The notes below the pieces were generated by a model. It saw only the letters and a program-made list of their open reading frames with translations, had not been told where the DNA came from and did no database searches. The position numbers and the translations under genes were made by a program. Shown here in pieces: positions 12,140-24,143 of a stretch of 64,000 nt of DNA (within the stretch, counting starts at the first letter, position 1; the number at the start of each line of letters is the position of its first letter). Origin of the DNA: Trichopria drosophilae (taxonomy: Eukaryota; Arthropoda; Insecta; Hymenoptera; Diapriidae); the NCBI GenBank assembly GCA_030407085.1, contig CM059584.1, forward strand, positions 66,846,001 to 66,910,000. Reading direction: 5' to 3'.

Positions 12140-13620
12140 GGAAATTTTAATATTACTAACAGGACAACATCAAAGTTGTGGGTCTCCGAAAATATACACG
12201 ACGACTAATAATTTGAAAATACGAATTTAAAATTAAATATCGAACACAATGAAATTCCGAGAATTCCGAATATTATATTAGATTATTTGATTTCGAAATT
12301 ACCGTTCAACTAAAATTAAACGAAAATCATATTTTTTTAATTAAACTAAAAATTAAGTTCTGTACGAATCTTCTGAAAGTCCAGTCATGGTTTACCATAA
12401 AAAGTTTATGGAAACGAAGATCGAAATGAATTTTAAGACCAAGATCGTTTTTTTGCGAACTTATAAAAGAGTTCTATAGAACTCATATGAAACCTTATAG
12501 CCCTATAACAAAGATGCTGGTGTCGGAACCACATTAATCACCATAGATTCTATGGTTTCCTACTGTATAATGTATAATTACCGTTTCTGAATTAAAGAAC
12601 GACTAAAATTGAATTATCATACAATAATGTAATTCAATCCTTAATAGGAGAAAATACTAATTATTTTTTATTCTGTCAAATTACAGTTTAGACGAAAAAA
12701 AAAGATTTTCCTATCGTAGACATCCGTAAAGGAAAGTAAAAATTCATAATTAGATAGAATATTTTTTAGATATTTTTTTTACTTCTGAAATTAAACAGGA
12801 CCTTGAAAATTAACAAATTACATTTTTATCGGTTTCTCATACTTTTTGTGATATACGTTACATGCGAGGAAACGCCACGCAAAGGGCACCATCCAATTAA
12901 AACAGAGTGAAGTACGCGTCCAAGGTATAAATACGAGTCGATTCTACGTTGGCGATTATTACCATACAGGAAAAGAAGGACGAATATCAACACAGGACAA
13001 ACGCAGTGGACAACTACAGGACAGAGATCTTATCTACTGGTTTACAACTTCCAAGGTTGCAACAGCAGATAATCAGAGGACGTAACTACCAGCCTCCAGC
13101 TTCCAACGGTTGTACCACAGTCATCCGGCGATCTTCAATTTGGACAACTGCAGCCAGATAGAAACTCAACGTTGGGAATTAACAGTCCTTTCCAGGACTC
13201 AAAATAATAACCTTTAACTTTTGCAGCATCCAACACCGAAAACGAGGTCCAGCGACAAAACATCCACATTACAGACGGACAAGAGCTGTTCCAACGGTTG
13301 TTCTTCTGTCAGCAAGACGAGCCATATCACCGGATATCAGGATTAAGGAGAGGTTACCGTAAATACGGTATTACCACCTGTGAGGTAGGCAACCGTAACT
13401 ACAACCGTATGCTGCAGCCCTTCAACATCCATCAGGCTTACGACCCGGCAACAAGGAGTAACTGAAGTCAACAACGAATTCGGTAGTGCCGCCTGAAAGG
13501 TAGGCAACCATACCTGTTCCAGAGTTACACGCCTGTTCCACCTGCTTGGTAGGAACAGCGATGGCAGCATCGGAAGGCAGCTGGTTAGTGTCCGCTTAAA
13601 AAGGTATTTGTGTGTCAAAC
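12140..13620. other. Unassigned sequence with a TATA-like motif and an imperfect 115-bp direct repeat
   Basis: A TATAAATA at 12926-12933 precedes a GC-richer transcribed-looking block, but no gene follows that I can name; the open frame at 12949-13161 has no domain. The motif CGGTANTNCCNCCTG..AGGTAGGCAACC occurs at 13366 and again at 13481, giving an imperfect tandem duplication. ACCATAG/CTATGGT forms a small palindrome at 12540-12556. The block may be a leader or long terminal repeat remnant of a retroelement, but this is unsupported. Confidence 0.3.
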
Positions 13621-13642
13621 TCCTCCACGAAGTATAGCGTAA

Positions 13643-14097
13643 ATGTCCGCGAACGAATCGACCGTGAACACGAATGTCCCGACTTCGACCTTGGAACTAG
13701 TCGATATCCAACGGAACGTACGCGTTCGTTCCGCATTGCGCGTGCTATTGAATGATCCTGATGACGAGACAGCATCCTCTCGTCCACGTGTTGTACGTGG
13801 TGACATTTAAACTAGAGCATTTAAAGCCTTCGATAATTACAACCCACGTGAAACGGATTTGATTACAAAATTAACAGAAAATTCTCGTGTAAGAAATTGT
13901 TACCAATTGAATACGTAGCACGAGCTACTCGAGTGCCTTGCGTATTCAGAGAAGATCCGCGTTTCGAACGGGTAAAATCAGCATCTCTTTCGTCCTCATC
14001 TTTCGCCGGACATTTTGATCATAATACGCACGTTCCCGACTCTAAAATACTGTATAGGGATACGGCCGACGTAGACGAAATAGAGCGGTATAGATAG
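13643..14097 (+). pseudogene. Broken open frame of unknown family
   Basis: A 55-codon frame starting at the ATG at 13643 (begins MSANESTVNT, contains RVLLNDPDDE) ends at TAA 13808-13810. The same frame then continues open for another 35 codons (TRAFKAFDNYNPRETDLITK) to a TAG near 13916. A second frame, 13897-14097, continues with charged coding-like sequence ending in DVDEIERYR. The pattern, a coding-like composition interrupted by a stop and a frame change, suggests a decayed gene. I cannot assign a family. A retroelement gag or accessory frame is possible. Confidence 0.3.
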
Positions 14098-14604
14098 TCA
14101 AAAAATGTTAAGCAGCGCATACGAGCCGAAAGGGCCAAAATTCCGAATATGCGTTGTAATTAGTTATTTCTATTAATTTTTGTAATAAATATACTCTTTT
14201 TGGTTAAATGGAGTTATCCTTTATTCTGAAGTGAATATTCCGTTAGTTGATAGAGCATCGTAACGAAAGAGTGGCTTCCGACTTTCCAAGGTTTAGTTTA
14301 CTTCCATCGATAAATCATTAATGTAGCAGTCCTCTCGAATACTTTTTAATCATCCCGAAGTCTGGATCAAATTCGAGGAGGAGATCTATAAACTTCATTG
14401 GAAACTTTTCCTTGCGCTTTTAAGTCGCATACCACGTACAAATCCTTCAAGATCATAGTCTAACCTCCTAAACCGGAAAAAGCGATCATACGAGTCTAAG
14501 ATCTCTAATCGGTTCGCGGTAGTCCGCAACTCTGCGGACTTCTGGAATACCATGTGACAATTTCGTATGAAACCCGCGTTAGGTCATCAGATTTCGGATA
14601 CTGA

Positions 14605-15207
14605 TTGCAACACATTTTTATGTCCATTTTTCCGCAAACCGAATCACCCCTTGAACTATACTGTGGTACTTATGACCTTTCACTCAATTCGCCTCTCACT
14701 ACATCCGAGTTAAAGGATAGTATAAGGCTTTTGAAGAAGGGAAAGGCTATTAGTCCAGACAAAATTCCTTCTAAACTCTTTAAATTAAAGGCCGACTGGG
14801 GCCTTTCTCTTCCTCTTTCGCTCTTCAATACAATCTTTTTGTCGGAGACTTTCCCACCGGGCTGGACTGGCGCAACAATTTTCCTGCTGCACAAGAAAGG
14901 CGCACGTGATAACCTTGCAATTTATCGCTTAATAATGAAAATTGATGCATTGGACGTACACTGGAAACTGTACAGAGCCATGGTCATTTCGGTTCTCCTG
15001 TATGCTGCTCCTTTCTGGGCACGCCGACATTTCAATAGACTGAAGTCGGTGCAAGTTAACTTTTTTAGAAGGCTTCTCCACCTGCCGAGAAATACTCCGT
15101 CCTATTTGATCCGCTTGGAGCTTGGAATCCTACCAATCGCGGCGGAGATTCTTAGTAGAGCATTAAAATGGGTAACTAGGATCCTGAGAATGCTCCAGAC
15201 TACCTAA
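14605..15207 (+). pseudogene. Non-LTR retrotransposon reverse transcriptase, core deleted
   Basis: The first ~110 residues are the fingers region of a LINE reverse transcriptase: LTTSELKDSIRLLKKGKAIS, then a PDKIPSKLFK box, and ATIFLLHKKGARDNLAIYR matching the usual WR.A.I..LHKKG...NYRPI. The frame then jumps to KLYRAMVISVLLYAAPFWAR and RRLLHLPRNTPSYLIRLELG, which belong to the thumb or connection region. The whole catalytic palm, including the FADD box, is absent, so this is an internal deletion. An identical type of loss is seen in the related copy at 21130-23430. Confidence 0.75.
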
Positions 15208-15390
15208 AATCTTACTTTTCCCGCTAAAAGAAATGTCCTCTATCACATCATCACAGGGGTCCCGCAACTGACTGTCTCAGCTCACATCACTCTTACAAGA
15301 GATGGAGGCCGGCGAGTTGCAGGACAATTTTGACGCCGATTTCTAGGCTACTGCTGGACCGCGTCTTGTAGCTAAATACGCTGAGTTACA

Positions 15391-15672
15391 GTGAAAGCCC
15401 AAGTCAGGCTAACAACAGTCCATGCACGCTCAATTTCTGTTTCCGGTATGTGTTTCCGCTATAACCCGCAACTCCTGTGCTCGCTATACAATATGAATGC
15501 TCCCGACACACTCTGGCACATCCTTACCGAGTGCCCTCTGCTTGCGCTGGTTAGACGGAATTTCGCCAGTTTTTTACCTGCACATCGCTCTCGCGTCTGT
15601 AATTTGTTGTGTGAGCGGCAGCGAGCTGCAGCAAGGACACTGTCTCCGCGAGGCTGCTTTATAGATTTATGA
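15391..15672 (+). pseudogene. C-terminal zinc-knuckle part of the same LINE
   Basis: The stretch contains CSLYNMNAPDTLWHILTECP, the C..C..E/D.TL.HIL..CP signature found at the C-terminus of many LINE polyproteins. It follows the 14605-15207 fragment after about 180 bp with stops and frame changes. The 3' untranslated region appears to run to about 15970, ending AATAAATACA. Together the element spans about 14600-15990. Confidence 0.6.
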
Positions 15673-16070
15673 GAGCGACCCTTTACAGATGGGCTCTTCT
15701 CTTAGGTAATTAGCGAGCTAGTCCTACTAAATTTTGTTTAAATGTTTGTTAAATTTGCATTATTCTTTTCGCGCCGTCGTACGTTATATTTGCTTCTCTG
15801 TATTTCTCTCTCTATGCATATTTTATCTGTATTTTTATTATGCCGTTATTTATTCTGTACTCTTTATCTTTTTCTTTTTAACCTTTCACGTCTGAAGCGT
15901 ATATAACTGTTAAGTTAGCGGAACTCCACTCTCATCAGGAAATGTATCCCCTAATAGAGAAAAATAAATACACGCATCCATACGTTATTCAATTTCTTAT
16001 TCTTATTAAAATTAGTTTGAATAATTAATTTTATAATTTTAAAATCGTAATTCCAATATTCAATTAATTT

Positions 16071-16088
16071 TATTGATCCGAATGAGAA
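16071..16088. repeat. Target-site duplication, left copy
   Basis: TATTGATCCGAATGAGAA here and TATTGACCCGAATGAGAA at 19717-19734 differ at one of 18 bases. They bracket the minus-strand LINE exactly where its 3' and 5' ends would be expected. Confidence 0.65.
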
Positions 16089-16435
16089 CAGTTAGTTTAT
16101 TTTATTTTACGTGCTCACCAATGCGTTTGCACGGACTTCCTTTTTACATATACATATATACATTTACAAATTATTTTCACAACAGGTCATTTTCATACCA
16201 TCATACTCTACTTAGTCATTCTAAACATTCATTATCTAACAAAAATTCTGTCTACATCACATCAATATTCATACATGATTCCACATACCCCTTTCATTCC
16301 TACTGACTTCCATTCTTTACATATGTTTATTTCTACTTTCTCTCATTTATACTTTACACTGTTCATTTCCATACATTTCTTCGTTAATGCCTCGCACTTC
16401 TATACCTTGCTTTCCTATTCTTTCTATTCTTTCAT

Positions 16436-16810
16436 TCACTCTCCTTCTTTCTCTCCCTCCTTTTCTTCTTTGTTACTTCTTCTCATTTTCATCCATTCAT
16501 ACCCTCTTCCGTCTTCATGTAAAACATCTACCCCCTTCATTTCTCTTCTTTTCACTACTTCACACACTTCTCTCATATGTATTATGTCCTCTCTATCTTT
16601 TCCACACATTCTACACATCCTCTCTTCTTCTCCCAACCAATACTTGCTTCCCCTTTCTTCATTACCACATCTCCATCTCGCTATCATCTGAACATTCTTT
16701 CTCTCTCTCTTTTTACTTATTCTTATATATTGTGGAATTCCTAAGACTCTGGGGTAATTCGTGCAAGATCTTGATTTTCTTACCTCTTCTCCCCTTTGCT
16801 TCCCGTCCAC
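16436..16810 (-). pseudogene. LINE C-terminal zinc-knuckle region
   Basis: The minus-strand frame contains ARWRCGNEERGSKYW followed by CRMCGKDREDIIHMREVC, a CxxC..H..C knuckle after the reverse transcriptase. This wording (R.GNE.R...YW.....CR.CG...E...H....C) is one I associate with a LINE lineage common in ant genomes. It is separated from the reverse transcriptase at 16942-17526 by about 130 bp containing a GC-rich, apparently rearranged patch (16840-16970). Confidence 0.65.
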
Positions 16811-16941
16811 CTCTTTATCTGGCTGTGCGACAAAAGTGTCTGGAGGCTATAGGATTGTGGGGTAACGGTCTCCTCGTCCGCAGTCGGAGTGACCCGTTAC
16901 CGGGCTGGCGCAGCACGCTGCAACGTTCGTTGTTGCCCGGG

Positions 16942-18120
16942 CTACAGCGTTGGATCCTGCAAGACGTCTTCTCTTAGTCCCTCCAATTTTCCCCCTTCCC
17001 ACCCGCTTATCGCTGCCTCACTCACTCCCCCTCTCCACAAATAATCCATTCTTTCTCCGCTTTCCCTCGTCAACTCCTCTTTTCGACTTTCTCTTTCATC
17101 CGTCCTTCTTTCCCTCATACTTTCTCTTCCTATCTCGCCTCCTTCTCCGTTCTGTATCCGCTCTTCGTACTTTCCCGCTCTCCACCCCGTTTCCACCTTG
17201 ATTTTGTTCCTTTTCAATTCCTCCCTTACTATATATCCCGGAGTGCTTCTATTCAATCGTAGTATCCATCTCAAATACTTTTCTTGTAGCGCCTCTACTT
17301 CTTTCCACTCCTTGTACCCACATATCTCCACCCCATATAGCAATATTCCTTTCACAGTACTGTCAAATAACCCCAGTCTCCATTTTATATCCCCCTTCAT
17401 CTTTCTTTCTCCATAGCTCCATATCCATTCCATTGCCACCCTCGCTTTTCTCACCCTTTCCCTCACATGTTCCTTATCCCCTCCATATCTTGACATACCG
17501 TAACCTAAGTATTTATATTCCTTCACCTCTTCTATCCTTTCCTTTACCCACCACCAATACCTTTCTTTCTCCCTTCCCCTTTCATTCTACACACCATAAC
17601 TTTCTATTTTTGCGGGCTTAACTCTAACTTCTTCCCTTTTAAGTATCTCTGCAAGCCTTTTATAATTTCCCTTAATCCTTCTTCTTCTTCAGCTACCACC
17701 ACTATGTCACCCGCATGTTCCAAAGTCCATACCTTATCTCTTCCCACTTTTACCCCTCCTCTTCCTTTTCTTACTTCCTCCTTTATATCCGCTATATAAA
17801 TATTGAAAAGAGTTGGACTAAAGGACATCCCTGCCTCATCCCTTTTCTACCCAAAACTCCTTCGAAACCTCCTCCCCTATCCTTACCACACATCTTGTCT
17901 CCACATATATTTCTTTTACTCGTTCTATCAACCCCTCACTTATTCCCCTTCTCTTCATCATTTCCCATAGTACTGCCCTATCTAATTTTTCAAACGCCCT
18001 TTCTTTTTCTACCCACGTCTCCGTCATTCCAATCACATCAAACTCCTTTACAAAATTCCAGAAATCTTCTTCCTTTCTTTTTAACCCCGCTACATTACAA
18101 AATACTCCCTTTAGATTTCA
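16942..18120 (-). pseudogene. LINE ORF2: endonuclease start fused to reverse transcriptase
   Basis: From 18120 downward the minus strand encodes GVFCNVAGLKRKEEDFW and FDVIGMTETWVE, the first strands of an apurinic-like endonuclease. The frame passes directly into KERAFEKLDRAVLWEMMKRR, reverse transcriptase motif A. The rest of the endonuclease and the fingers domain are therefore deleted. Motif B survives as FSPTLFNIYIADI. The catalytic YADD box reads HAGDIVVVAE, so one position is lost. The thumb region follows (KEYKYLGYGM, LLYGVEICGYKEW). Frames change near 17830 and 17600. The protein cannot be active. Confidence 0.75.
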
Positions 18121-18774
18121 ATTCTCCCCCTCTTCTTCCATTTTGTTTCTCTTCCCTCCCTCCTTCCCCACCACACTTCTTCTCCCCTCTTTTCTTTTTA
18201 CATTGTGAGCACTCTTTAAAGCGTTTTTTCATTCATACACTTACACGCTTCGTTCCAAACATGCTCTTTCCCATTTATCCATGCTCTTCCAACACACCCG
18301 TTTACTTGTTTACCCCTCTCTTTCTTTCTCTTTGCCCACTCCCTAAGTTCTGTCTGCCTTTATCTCTCATCTGTACCTAAATCGTCGTCTACGAATACCT
18401 TCGTTCCTATCAATTTACTTTTATTTTTCATCATTTTTTTTTTATCATCAAGACTATTTAACTTAACAACCAGCACTTCATTCATTCTATTTCCTATCTT
18501 ATACGCTTCTCTAATTTTTATTTTTTGTCTAAACTCCCTAATCTTTCCAAAACCCCCATCGCCGCCTCTTTAACTTTTCCACCATCTACTTCGACCCCCC
18601 TCATAAGTACGTTGAATCTTCTTTCGCTTCTATCTTGATTTTCTCCTCTTTTTTTCTAATTCGTTTACTCTTCTCATCAATTCTTCCTTTTCTTCTTCTA
18701 GCTTTGCATTCTTTCTTTCTCCACCCTTTGGATTTTTTCAATTTCTACCTTCATCTCTTCCTTTACTATTCGCT

Positions 18775-19095
18775 TTATTTCTTCCCTAAGCTCTTTTTTA
18801 TATCTTTAATAAACTCCTCTCTTTGCGCTTTAAGCAATCGGGTGATCATATTTTCCATCTCTAAGACGTTTCCTATTTCTTGTTTTTCGCTCATTGTCGC
18901 GGTCGTGTATTCCCTCGTTCGCTTCTGGCTTTGTTGTTGCTCCTCCCCGCTCTCTTCCGAATCTCTCTCCCTCCTTCTCTTCGACCACCACGATCTCGGT
19001 AAACTTATGACGCTGCTGTCCCTCTCCCTTGCCAACCCTTCCGCGTTCGTATATCTACCCCTTTTTTCCTCTCTTCTTTCTTTTTCGCTCCGCAA
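18775..19095 (-). pseudogene. LINE ORF1-like N-terminal segment
   Basis: A highly charged minus-strand frame (arginine, glutamate and serine rich, then SEKQEIGNVLEMENMITRLL) continues into glutamate/lysine-rich heptads toward 18450. This is consistent with the coiled coil of a LINE ORF1 or the N-terminus of a fused polyprotein. No zinc knuckle or RNA-binding motif is visible. Confidence 0.4.
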
Positions 19096-19716
19096 GACTC
19101 TGTGCTCTTACTTTCACTGTCTCATATCTCCCCAGTCGACCTACTCCTCCGTGCGTCTTACCGTGCACTCGTCTCTCATCTTCAGCTGGGGTCGCTGTAT
19201 CTCCTTTGCCGCCGTCTCATCCATTCCCCACTACCGCCCCCTTCGCTCCTAGTCTTCTTCTGAGCTCTCTCCCTTTCTTCGTCTTTCCACACAGACTGCT
19301 CTCCCTACCTCGTCACTTCCCGCTATCCGCGCTTGCGCCCTGTCGCTCCGAACACGTGCGATAATATTCCGAGTTTTCGTAACTTTACCAAATTTACCTA
19401 TGCTCCGACTTTGACAATCTTTGTCTCCCTCTTCCTTATCTTTCTGTAGCGAGTGCTTCTGATTTATTGGGCCCTCTCCGCTTCAGCCTGTGATGGATTC
19501 CACTTTTTGACAGGTTGAGGTTATGGTTGTCAGCTGTCGGATTCCTTGGCCTTTTGCAACTCTTTTCCACACTTGGTAGCGAGCTGCTTTCATTGCACTA
19601 ATATTTTTTCTGAAACAAATTCCCCGCAGGTCAGTTCTTTTCAGTATCTAGTTCTTTACTTTTACTTCTCTTGGCTTAAAGTGAGTTGCTCTCACTCACC
19701 TTACAACCGGAAGTCC

Positions 19717-19734
19717 TATTGACCCGAATGAGAA
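19717..19734. repeat. Target-site duplication, right copy
   Basis: It matches 16071-16088 at 17 of 18 bases and marks the 5' boundary of the minus-strand LINE. About 430 bp of featureless AT-rich sequence follows, to 20163. Confidence 0.65.
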
Positions 19735-20163
19735 TATATCTATACATATTCAAATACATATTAACCCATATTTCAATTCATTATTTATGTGTTCATATTT
19801 TTAATAAATTAAATAATAATTAATTTAATATGAAATATGAAAATAATGTTTAAAATAAAATAGCATACATAATGTAATAACATATTATTTCGTTACAGTT
19901 AAATATTTGAAGCAGTCAGAGCTGATCATAGCCGACCGACATAAATATACAATTTCGTGGATTCGAGACAAATAAATCTGAATAATTAAGTATCGAAAAA
20001 AGTTAACTATGAATGTTATTTTTATAAAATAATTCTAAACTCATTTAATGTTAAATCAATTTTCTAGATGGAATATAAATAAGATATTTTTATGCAAAAT
20101 AATAATTGATACACTACTTTCAGTTTTCATGTATATTATTCATGATCAATTATATGTTATGGA

Positions 20164-20757
20164 GTGCATTTCCGGTATCGATTGGTGAAATACGCTGTCA
20201 GATATTGCTCCGTGTTTTTATGTATTATGTTAAATTGTTTTTTATGCACAGTTGTCCGTATTGATGTTGCTCGTAAAGTTCGAGAGCTGTCTTACAAGAA
20301 ATCTATTTTTCATGTGAATCTGTGCTGTTGCAAGAAAGATCCTATTCTTAGGCGTATGAAAGATTCTTTCCTAACATCGAGAAGTCATTGCAAGGTCGCT
20401 GTCAAGTCTGTATGTCGTGTAAAGTTACGTGTAGTCGAAAAAGTAGATGCGGCGAGCAAATCAAACCTGGATGCTATATCGGACCTTAGTGAGGTTACTA
20501 AGCTTAAAGCCAAATTGGAGGAAAAAGATGCTCAGATTTTCCACTTCACCTCTGAATTGCAGCCGCAGAACAAACTCCTAAAAAAAAAGAACTTAAAAAT
20601 TCGCGGTTTAACGATTTCAGGAGATCTAACCGCTTCTGCAAAGAAATTTTTTGAGGAGGAATTTGTCATCTTCAACGTGGTGGACATAGCTTACATTATA
20701 AGGAATGAACCTCCCATCATCATCGTGGAAAAGACATTTTTATTGATACCGATCTAA
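20164..20757 (+). pseudogene. LINE ORF1 with coiled coil
   Basis: A 197-codon frame. Its middle is a coiled coil (LSEVTKLKAKLEEKDAQ and onward), followed by LKKKNLKIRGLTISGDL and ASAKKFFEEEF. This matches the coiled coil plus RN.L.I.GLP..... RNA-recognition start of LINE-1-type ORF1 proteins. The C-terminal half seems cut short: after VDIAYIIRNE the sequence loses similarity and stops. It lies about 370 bp before the endonuclease part of ORF2 on the same strand and probably belongs to the same element. The true start is uncertain; the first 60 residues look non-coding. Confidence 0.55.
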
Positions 20758-21129
20758 CGGCCAGCTAGTAAAGAAGGCAATTGCAGACCGTACACGGGTC
20801 GAGCACAAATACCAGAAGATACGTGTTGATAGTGTTTGGTATGGCTAGTCAGATATAGCGGAAGCCTTTATCCCGGAAGTGCCAGCACAATCTTTTGGAA
20901 TGGAGGTTGACTTCTTATCCTCTCAAATGATCTCGTCATCTTCAAGCACATCTTGACCATGCGCCAACCAAACCCATCTATAAAACGCGTAACTGCAGCC
21001 CCCCGTGTACCAGCGTCAGGGGCTGCCCAGCATCTCAGCATGGCGGCTGATTTCTCAACTCTCTTCGTCGGTACCACTAGCTCGCAGAACTTTACCTCCA
21101 GTGGTGCCATCTCGTCTGCAAGACCTTCC

Positions 21130-23430
21130 ACTTACTGTTGTCTTCTGGAATATTCATGGTCCACATAACTACTCCATGGCTACGAATACCAACTAGATGT
21201 GATTATGAATTTTATAGAGACAAGGTATACTGAACCATCTACACTTCCTGCGGCCTAAGATGTAGTGAACTTTTGTGTCCCGGCTCCGCGTGAAGGTTCC
21301 AGAGAAAAATTCAGCGGTGGCTTGTCAACATTTGTTTCGTCGCCGGGGTCATCGATGATGATTGAAACCTCTCCGCACTGGCTTTTTGTACTAATTACAT
21401 ATTATCCGCTACCGTTAATCCAAGTTTCGTTTTATTTTCCGCCAAATTCTGATCTTACTTCGTTGTTATCTTATCTTCAGCTTATCCTAAACTACTTATT
21501 AGTTAAATTTCCGGATAGTATGATTATTTTAGGAGGTTTCAATTCGTGGTCCGGTGACCTTGACTATGAACGTGAATTTCCGAACTGATTTGAAGAAACT
21601 CAATTTGTTGCTGGTAGGCAAACTCGCGATAGCCGATGTAATACTCGTGGGAAATATCTCTACGATTTCATATTTAATAATGATTTTGTACTGTTAAATG
21701 GTCGCTCTTTTTATAGGCCCTGATGGCGAAGGCTCGGATCATTTTCCGGCAATTGTTTAATTCTCCGTTCTTGTCCCATTTTTCGTCTAGTGTAGCACAA
21801 AGGTATAAAACGTCATGTTTTTCGATCACGCAGCGCAAAGCCCGTCTTTCGGATCTTCTCAGCCTTCTCATCCAGGAGGATTTAGTTAAATTTTCTAATT
21901 CTTTCGGAGGTAAAAGCACTCTATACTTCACTCTATATACTAAAGCGTTCTGTACCTCGATGGTCCGATGCGCCCTGTAAGACAGCGAAAAAAGTCATGC
22001 ACAGAGCCCTTCCTCTCCTTCGGTCGAACAACCACAAGAACTCTTACGAAGTGCTCTTGCTTTGCTGCCAAGAAGACTTTCAAACATACAACGGTAGTAC
22101 CTAAAAAACTCCATACTTCGCGAATAGTAGATGCCTTCACTGGGGTAAGAGATGCCAAGGGATTCTGGTCGGAGGTTCGGAAGCATAGCTGGTCTCCACC
22201 TAGTATTTCGCCTGTGTCTCTCGAGGCCTGGTCCGGTCACTTGAGGCTCCTCTACCCTTCGAAGCCATTGATGTCTCTGATATTCTATGGGGCCCTTCAA
22301 ATAGGGCGACCGTTCCGATCCTCAGAACTACAGTGCTACAGCCATAACCAATGCGTTCAAGAAATTATTCATGCAGGTGCTTGCGGCGCGACTCGAGAAC
22401 TGGCTCCTTCGCCGTGACATACTCCCCGAAGAACAAGCAGGTTTCAGAGAGGGCGCTCTGCGGAAGACAACATTTTAATGCAGCGGTCCAGATCCAGCTT
22501 AGGAAAAAAGTAAGTGCTAAGTCATGTTTGTTGACTTCCGCAGGGCTTTCGATTCTATCCCCCACACAAAACTCTGGCATAATCTCACTATCTATATAAT
22601 ATTGGGATTAGTGCAAAAATGGCTAGGGTGCATAAGGCCTTTTATGATTCTGCCAAATCGTCTATCGTATTTGCGGATGGCTCAACTGATTGAGTCAGGG
22701 TGACTGAGGGGGTCCTGCAGGGAGAAATTTTTAGTCCTCTGCTCTTTATCTTGTACATCTCCGACATCGTAACCTACTTTTGTGAACAAGCCTTAAGGCT
22801 TTATCTACCTTGCAGTATGCAGTTCTCTGTTGGGCCCTAGGCCTAAGTCGATGCCGCCCTACCTTTTGCGTCTCGAATTGGGGCTTTATCCAATATCGGT
22901 CGAATGAGTGCGTAGAGTGTTAAATCTAGTACTCAAGTATTTGCGGCAACCATCAAGCAGTTTGGCACGTCTCGGATTAACCAGACTCTATGCGCTCAGT
23001 TATAGAGGTAATTGTGATTCGGCAATGAACTGGCTTACACAGGTGAGGTTAGCCCTAGGCTCGCCTCTCTATGTCAATCTTTGGTCTGATTGTTCAAAAT
23101 TGGTTTTGATTTTAAAAATACAGTTGAGAATGGCCACTATATCTCGCGTTCATTTTGTGTCGGTAGCACTTTTTATGCCTAGAAACCGAAGGAGCCATGT
23201 TCTATTTGCAACACGGGTGAAAGGGACACTTTAACTCACATTCTATGTGATTATTCCCTTTTTACCTCTTCAAGATGCAGACTCCGTCGTAGCAGCATTT
23301 TGGCTAACTATTCCGACGAGAAAATAATGGCCTTTCTGCTCTACTCTGTCGACCCCCGTGTGCTGAAGATCCTTTTTGGCTTTCTTAGCTCGTGCTTCGC
23401 CAGAAGACAATTTCTCCTGGCAATGTAGTT
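21130..23430 (+). pseudogene. LINE ORF2 (endonuclease, reverse transcriptase, zinc knuckle), multiply broken
   Basis: The endonuclease begins at LTVVFWNIHGPH (about 21130) and continues through FSGGLSTFV, VSFYFPPNSDLTSLLSYLQL and MIILGGFNSWSGDL (the GDFN box, with D changed to G) in the 21265-21588 frame. A linker (RDAKGFWSEVRKHSW) is at about 22150. The reverse transcriptase follows in shifting frames: LLRRDILPEEQAGFREG (near 22400), motif A MFVDFRRAFDSIPHTKLW (near 22530), and motif B VTEGVLQGEIFSPLLFIL (near 22700). The FADD box is missing: a deletion leads straight to YLLRLELGLYPIS. The knuckle CSICNTGERDTLTHILCD is near 23200. The 3' untranslated region ends about 23640. No copy of this protein could work. 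Confidence 0.75.
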
Positions 23431-23644
23431 TATTTTGCATATTATGGCTGCCACAGTCCAGTCTTTTTCTGATATTAGGCCTAGTTTTATATCCTTGTTT
23501 TTAATTGTTTAGTCACGTTCGTTTAGTAATTTTAGTGCGTGCGATTTTATATTCATATATTCATATAACTCATGAGTTAGTTTATCGGAAGCGTATGTGC
23601 ACCATTCTTTATGGGTTAATAAACTTATACTATAGTACTTAATT

Positions 23645-24140
23645 ATATGTTGTTGTTCGTAATAATGAAAGTTTCTTTAAATACGGTATAACTTTGAATT
23701 TTTTTTCAAAATATTATAATGTAGATTAGTCTTTATTTTACGACTCATTTATCTGGCAAAATTTTAATAAAAGTGTCTTTGGAACTTAATTTAAATTCAG
23801 TTAATTATTTGTATTTGATGGTCATTATTTACTGACTTTTTTTTTATCGGTCGGCGGCCGTTATAAATTTTGTTTTAAAAATAACTAACATTGCTTAATG
23901 CGACTTTAGGAATTATGTATTGTCTTTTGTGAAATCCCTATAATTTTAATTGTTAATGTACGAATATTATTTAATAATTTAAATTTAAATTTGATGCTCA
24001 GTAATTATTGGTCGACAAATCAATTAAGGTCGACATAAAAAAGTACGATTTATGAAAAAATACAACCGACAATATTATTTGGAATTAGGAAAACCTTTAG
24101 GACAATATTACGAGTTATAGAAACATCGTCCAAAAGAATG
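23645..24140. other. AT-rich spacer
   Basis: Nothing is recognised here. Frames are short and the composition is uniformly AT-rich on both strands. Confidence 0.4.
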
Positions 24141-24143
24141 ATT

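Larger units (their letters stand above)
16089..19716 (-). mobile_element. Minus-strand LINE with target-site duplication
   Basis: Reading the minus strand from 19716, the order is a 5' region, a basic, glutamate-rich ORF1-like segment with coiled-coil character (18775-19095), the start of an endonuclease, reverse transcriptase, a C-terminal zinc knuckle, and a purine-rich 3' region ending AAAATAAAATAAACTAACTG. There is no poly(A) tail. Strong strand asymmetry (purine-rich sense strand) explains the long meaningless pyrimidine-coded frames on the plus strand. The flanking 18-bp duplications support a discrete insertion of about 3.6 kb. The element is internally deleted and therefore dead. Confidence 0.75.

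Noticed and set aside
12926..12933. TATA box starting a host gene
   Set aside because: No coherent gene follows; the downstream frames carry no domain and lack splice-bounded structure.
16073..19364. Many plus-strand frames rich in Ser, Leu, Phe and Pro, up to 221 codons
   Set aside because: They are antisense to a purine-rich minus-strand LINE; the minus strand holds the recognisable reverse transcriptase, endonuclease start and zinc knuckle.
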